DNA of 23,956 nucleotides from an uncultured Roseburia sp. Lineage in GTDB: Bacteria; Bacillota; Clostridia; Lachnospirales; Lachnospiraceae. The translations under genes were made by a program, and so were the position numbers. This document shows positions 21,086-23,956 of this stretch, in pieces (position 1 is the first letter of the stretch; every line of letters begins with the position of its first letter). The stretch covers positions 1 to 23,956 of the forward strand of contig CAJTYI010000043.1 of assembly GCA_910584215.1 (NCBI GenBank). The letters are read 5' to 3'. Under the pieces are notes generated by a model that made no database searches, was not told the origin of the DNA, and worked only from the letters and a program-made list of their open reading frames with translations.

Positions 21086-22540
21086 TTACTGTCTGAGATC
21101 TACAAGCCCCATCGCCAGAGAGGTATCGCTAAATTCATAAGGACCTCCATAGGTATCCAGATTCAGGTAAAGCTTATCCAATTCATCCTCCGCCGCAAGC
21201 CATGCCATGTGCACCGTCACCGTCTCGCCCGGCTCAATGGCGGCAATATAGTTGTTGCCCCGCTCTCCACCGTGGACATCATAGTAGAGCATTTCGGAAA
21301 AATCAGACAGCCCTCTGTTGATAACGGTCGTCCACTCATCTCCCTCCTGCGGCTGTGCACTGCCCCGATCCGCTATGCACATCTTGTCGCCGTCTTCAGC
21401 CAGACGCATCAGACTGCCGAAAAACAGTACGTCCGATAACTTCTGTTCCCCGGTATTGCTGTACTCTACTGTGACATACACCAGTTTCTGCGCGACGCGC
21501 TCCTCTTTCACGACTTCGCTCAAAGAATCTTCGTTTCCTTCTTTTATGTATTGAATTGTCGCCGGCACTAGCTTTCCTGCCGCATCGGCCTCACCTCTGA
21601 TTTCGTCATCTATATATTCTGGATTTAAGAGGCCGATATCATCGGCTACGCGCACATCCGATACTTTCACAGTCAATCCCCTCTGTTCCTCAAGCCCTTC
21701 CTGATCGGCGGAAAAACTTTCTCCGATCTGATGCGTATTTTTCATCTCCTCCTTGGAAACAGCTAGACGCACTTCCTCTGACTGCTGCCCGTTTTTGATG
21801 TTGTCTTTTTCACTCGCGAGATAACTGCTCCAGTCCCAGGCATGGATAAGATTTTGCTCTGAACCGTCTTCGGCCGGCATAAGCCTGATGCTTTCTGCGA
21901 TTTTAAGCGCCTCCTCTTTCGGCACATCCGACGCCGCATACATCTGCATCACATAGTGAACGTCCGTGTATGCGACATAGATCTGCTGATTGAAAGCAAT
22001 CATGTCTTCATACAACTTTGGAAATTCCAGATAGACGCCCTGATATCCATTTACATTTAGGTCCTCGCTGGCAACCACTTCCTTATGCAGCATATCAAAC
22101 ATGGCATCTCCCGTATCCATCCGGTAAAATACAATGGATACGCCGCCCTCATTTAAGGCGTTCTCAAAACTGTATTTCCCTTTTTCCGTCTCTACCATGC
22201 CCTGCGGCAGATAGCCAAGCTCCATTGTGACATCGGGAATTTCGATTACTTCGGAAGCCGCCGCCGTCGTTTGGTTGCCCTGTTCTTTCATCGTCACTTC
22301 CACGCCATGATTTCCAACCGGATGCCGTCTCATCCAGATCGTTCCCACGCCGGCGAATACGGTTGTGCCCACCAAAACGACTGCCGCAAGCGAAGCCGCA
22401 AAAGTCCTTCCCGCCGCTTTTCCTCTTCTTTTTAATTTGATGTGTCCTGTTTTCACCTGCTTTTCCACTTCTCTTTCTACCATCTTTCTCATCTCCTCCG
22501 GCATTTCCGGGAAATCATATCTGATATCTTCTAATCTCAT
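21086..22540 (-). CDS. Membrane anti-sigma factor-like protein with DUF4367 domain
   Basis: A 484-residue protein with an 45-residue cytoplasmic segment (MRLEDIRYDFPEMPEEMRKMV, basic KLKRRGKAAGR), one helix at about 46-68 and a large extracellular part. Residues about 100-225 fit the DUF4367 pattern (MELGYLPQGMVETEKGKYSF, YQGVYLEFPK, ALKIAESIRL), a domain common in anti-sigma partners of ECF factors. Residues about 265-484 form a second beta-rich domain (RLAVSKEEM, LVYVTVEYSNTGEQKLSDVLFF, AIEPGETVTVHMAWLA) of DUF4352-like character. GTGAGGAA precedes the start closely. It follows the ECF sigma gene after 112 bp on the same strand; that gap is larger than in most sigma/anti-sigma pairs. A role as membrane regulator of that sigma factor is inferred. 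Confidence 0.8.
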   Translation of the reverse strand: MRLEDIRYDFPEMPEEMRKMVEREVEKQVKTGHIKLKRRGKAAGRTFAASLAAVVLVGTTVFAGVGTIWMRRHPVGNHGVEVTMKEQGNQTTAAASEVIEIPDVTMELGYLPQGMVETEKGKYSFENALNEGGVSIVFYRMDTGDAMFDMLHKEVVASEDLNVNGYQGVYLEFPKLYEDMIAFNQQIYVAYTDVHYVMQMYAASDVPKEEALKIAESIRLMPAEDGSEQNLIHAWDWSSYLASEKDNIKNGQQSEEVRLAVSKEEMKNTHQIGESFSADQEGLEEQRGLTVKVSDVRVADDIGLLNPEYIDDEIRGEADAAGKLVPATIQYIKEGNEDSLSEVVKEERVAQKLVYVTVEYSNTGEQKLSDVLFFGSLMRLAEDGDKMCIADRGSAQPQEGDEWTTVINRGLSDFSEMLYYDVHGGERGNNYIAAIEPGETVTVHMAWLAAEDELDKLYLNLDTYGGPYEFSDTSLAMGLVDLRQ

Positions 22541-22652
22541 ATTTCCTCACATTCCGCCGCATCAGCGACATTTTGATGATGATTAAAAATCATAATTTTC
22601 CATCTTTATCCCTTTTGTGCTGTCATCGTGCATGATTATCCGTTTCCCTGCT

Positions 22653-23123
22653 TCATGTGACGGCCTCGTCGAGCTCGCGCCGCAGCGCAGCCCGTGCCCG
22701 CGCCAGGCGGTTTTTCACGGCACTCTCCGTAACTTTGAGGATATATGCCGTCTCTTTTACGCTGTAACCCTCCATATAATAAAGGGTGACGCAAATTCTG
22801 ATCTCTTCGGGCAATTGTCTTACCGCCTCATACAAGTCAGTATAATCCTCTGTCTGACGCGTTTCCTCACGCTTATAGGCTTCTAGAGAAATAATGCGCT
22901 TTTGTCTGCGCATAATGGCATAACACTCATTGATCACAATCCGTATCAGCCATGTCCTGGCATAAGAATCCTGCCGCAATGTATGTAGTTTTGTAAATGC
23001 TCTGACAATTGCCTCCTGTATCGCGTCCGCACAATCAGCGTCATTGTAGAGCAATGTCTTTGCCACATGATACATTGTGTCCTCAGACGCAAGGATCAGT
23101 TGCCCTAACTCTTCCTTTTTCAT
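22653..23123 (-). CDS. ECF-type RNA polymerase sigma factor (partner of the DUF4367 protein)
   Basis: A 156-residue sigma factor. Region 2 covers about 8-75 (YHVAKTLLYNDADCADAIQEAIVRAF, YARTWLIRIVINECYAIMRRQKR) and region 4 about 98-150 (AVRQLPEEIRICVTLYYMEGYSVKETAYIL, TESAVKNRLARARAALRREL). It belongs to the small ECF class similar to SigV/SigW-type factors. AAAGGA lies 5 nt before the start, with an out-of-frame ATG overlapping it. Downstream is a membrane anti-sigma candidate. The sequence differs clearly from the ECF factor at 18717-19262, so the two modules are not a recent duplication. Confidence 0.93.
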   Translation of the reverse strand: MKKEELGQLILASEDTMYHVAKTLLYNDADCADAIQEAIVRAFTKLHTLRQDSYARTWLIRIVINECYAIMRRQKRIISLEAYKREETRQTEDYTDLYEAVRQLPEEIRICVTLYYMEGYSVKETAYILKVTESAVKNRLARARAALRRELDEAVT

Positions 23124-23203
23124 TCATGTCCTTTCTGCCGGCCAGCTTTTCTTTTTGTTTACATAGATTAGATGGATGAGAAGGTAGATTGGTCTCATGA
23201 GTT

Positions 23204-23722
23204 CTAAAAAAATTTGCGTAAAGCCACATAACGGTCATGGGGCATGTCCACACCCCGGTAATGCTTGATACAGCGGTCCACCGCTTTCATACCATTGCGG
23301 ACAGCCACGTTCTGAGACGCTGTGTTCGTATCTCGAATGATGGAACAGACCTCGTTTGCATCGAGTATTTCAAAAGCATATCTCTTGCAGGCCATCGCCG
23401 CTTCCGTGGCATAACCTTTGTGCCAGTACGATCGCTGAAACAGATACCCAATCTCAAGCACTTCCCCATCTTTCCACGGCTGCATCGTCAGTCCGCATTG
23501 TCCGATCATCTCTTCTGTTTCCTTTAATATAACTGCCCACAGGCCAAATCCCCATTTTTGATAACGGGAGATTTGTCTGTCGAGCCACTCCTGTACCTCT
23601 GCATCGCTGAATGCCCCTTCATAGGCATACATTGTCTCCTGATCCTGCAAAATTTTACACAGGCATGCAAAATCAGATTGTTTCATCTTTCTCATATAGA
23701 GTCTGTCTGTTTCCGGCAGCAT
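23204..23722 (-). CDS. GNAT-family N-acetyltransferase (RimJ/RimL-like)
   Basis: A 172-residue acetyltransferase using acetyl-CoA. It begins with TDRLYMRKMKQSDF, then shows GLWAVILKETEEMIGQCGL (strands 2-3), EIGYLFQRSYWHKGYATEAAM with the acetyl-CoA pyrophosphate loop (residues about 94-106) and SIIRDTNTASQNVAVRNGM, the RimJ/RimL-type C-terminal half. The substrate, a protein N-terminus or a small molecule, cannot be told from sequence. GGGAGGAGAG lies 7 nt before the start, and a 12-bp palindrome lies directly upstream of it. It stands alone between the sigma gene and the tRNA. Confidence 0.9.
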   Translation of the reverse strand: MLPETDRLYMRKMKQSDFACLCKILQDQETMYAYEGAFSDAEVQEWLDRQISRYQKWGFGLWAVILKETEEMIGQCGLTMQPWKDGEVLEIGYLFQRSYWHKGYATEAAMACKRYAFEILDANEVCSIIRDTNTASQNVAVRNGMKAVDRCIKHYRGVDMPHDRYVALRKFF

Positions 23723-23738
23723 ATATTCTCTCCTCCCG

Positions 23739-23750
23739 CCGCATATGCGG
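23739..23750. promoter_or_regulatory. 12-bp palindrome adjoining the GNAT ribosome-binding site
   Basis: CCGCATATGCGG is fully symmetric and abuts GGGAGGAGAG, the ribosome-binding site of the GNAT gene. It could be a protein site or a small structure that limits ribosome access; a coincidence is also possible. Confidence 0.4.
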
Positions 23751-23847
23751 TATCTTTATTTTTTGTCAGGTATGCATTGTATTAGGACATTATCCGACTT
23801 ATTAAGCCGCTTTAGATAACTTAAGCGTAATATTGCTGCATACAAAA

Positions 23848-23874
23848 TGACAGCCCTCGTGTTACTGGCTGTCA
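23848..23874 (-). terminator. Terminator of the tRNA-fMet gene
   Basis: TGACAGCC (23848-23855) and GGCTGTCA (23867-23874) form a perfect 8-bp stem with an 11-nt loop, beginning 8 bp after the tRNA 3' end. On the minus strand it is followed by TTTTGT, a normal Rho-independent form. Confidence 0.8.
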
Positions 23875-23881
23875 CTTTTAG

Positions 23882-23955
23882 TTGCGGGAACAGGATTTGA
23901 ACCTGTGACCTTCGGGTTATGAGCCCGACGAGCTTCCAGACTGCTCCATCCCGCG
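23882..23955 (-). tRNA. Initiator tRNA-fMet (anticodon CAT)
   Basis: Reading the minus strand gives a full cloverleaf: acceptor stem CGCGGGA/TCCCGCA with a C1:A72 mismatch, D arm GAGC/GCTC, anticodon stem TCGGG-CTCATAA-CCCGA and T arm ACAGG-TTCAAAT-CCTGT. The unpaired first acceptor position and the three G:C pairs next to the anticodon loop are the marks of the bacterial initiator, not the elongator. CCA is not encoded: the sequence continues CTA after the discriminator A, so CCA must be added after transcription. The 5' end lies one base inside the window edge. Confidence 0.95.
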
Positions 23956-23956
23956 C

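Overview
The window looks like a chromosomal segment of a low-to-moderate GC Firmicute of class Clostridia, most likely Lachnospiraceae-like (inference). The grounds are the block DUF951-rpsF-ssb-rpsR, strong GGAGG ribosome-binding sites, an Agr-type system, an RsgI-type anti-sigma factor, a YfhO protein and many Clostridia-style small conserved proteins. No phage, insertion sequence, CRISPR array or rRNA was seen.

Layout. 1-1318 (+): a LytTR response regulator overlapping an AgrB-type peptide-processing membrane protein; no AgrD precursor is visible. 1489-5393 (+): a large YfhO-family membrane protein followed by a secreted, probably lipid-anchored GH5 glucanase; a bidirectional hairpin terminator at 5505-5534 separates them from the next block. 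5565-6896 (-): DUF951, rpsF, ssb, rpsR, with well-formed promoters and a short leader hairpin before rpsF. 7139-10368 (-): an accessory cassette of a MarR regulator, an ArsA-family ATPase, a 78-aa protein of unknown function and a second ArsA-family ATPase. Three related 23-bp operator-like sites lie in front of the MarR gene and the first ATPase. 10786-14159 (+): a BceAB-like ABC transporter (permease, ATPase) and a membrane-anchored XRE regulator. 14261-16636 (-): a sirtuin with an unusual insertion in its zinc module, a cysteine synthase-like PLP enzyme and an unknown protein.

17002-23123 (-): two sigma/anti-sigma modules. The first is an ECF sigma factor overlapping an anti-sigma factor that has an RsgI-like DINPS extracellular domain and a long Lys/Asp repeat tail. 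The second is an ECF sigma factor followed by a DUF4367-type membrane anti-sigma factor. Between them lie a secreted two-repeat Ig-like protein and a lipoprotein, so the region is rich in envelope-sensing and cell-surface functions. 23204-23955 (-): a GNAT acetyltransferase and an initiator tRNA-fMet with its terminator.

The best candidate for an undescribed system is the MarR-controlled pair of ArsA/HSP20-domain ATPases with the small protein between them. Second is the ECF/RsgI hybrid with the Lys/Asp repeat tail. All family calls come from reading motifs by eye; no database search was run.
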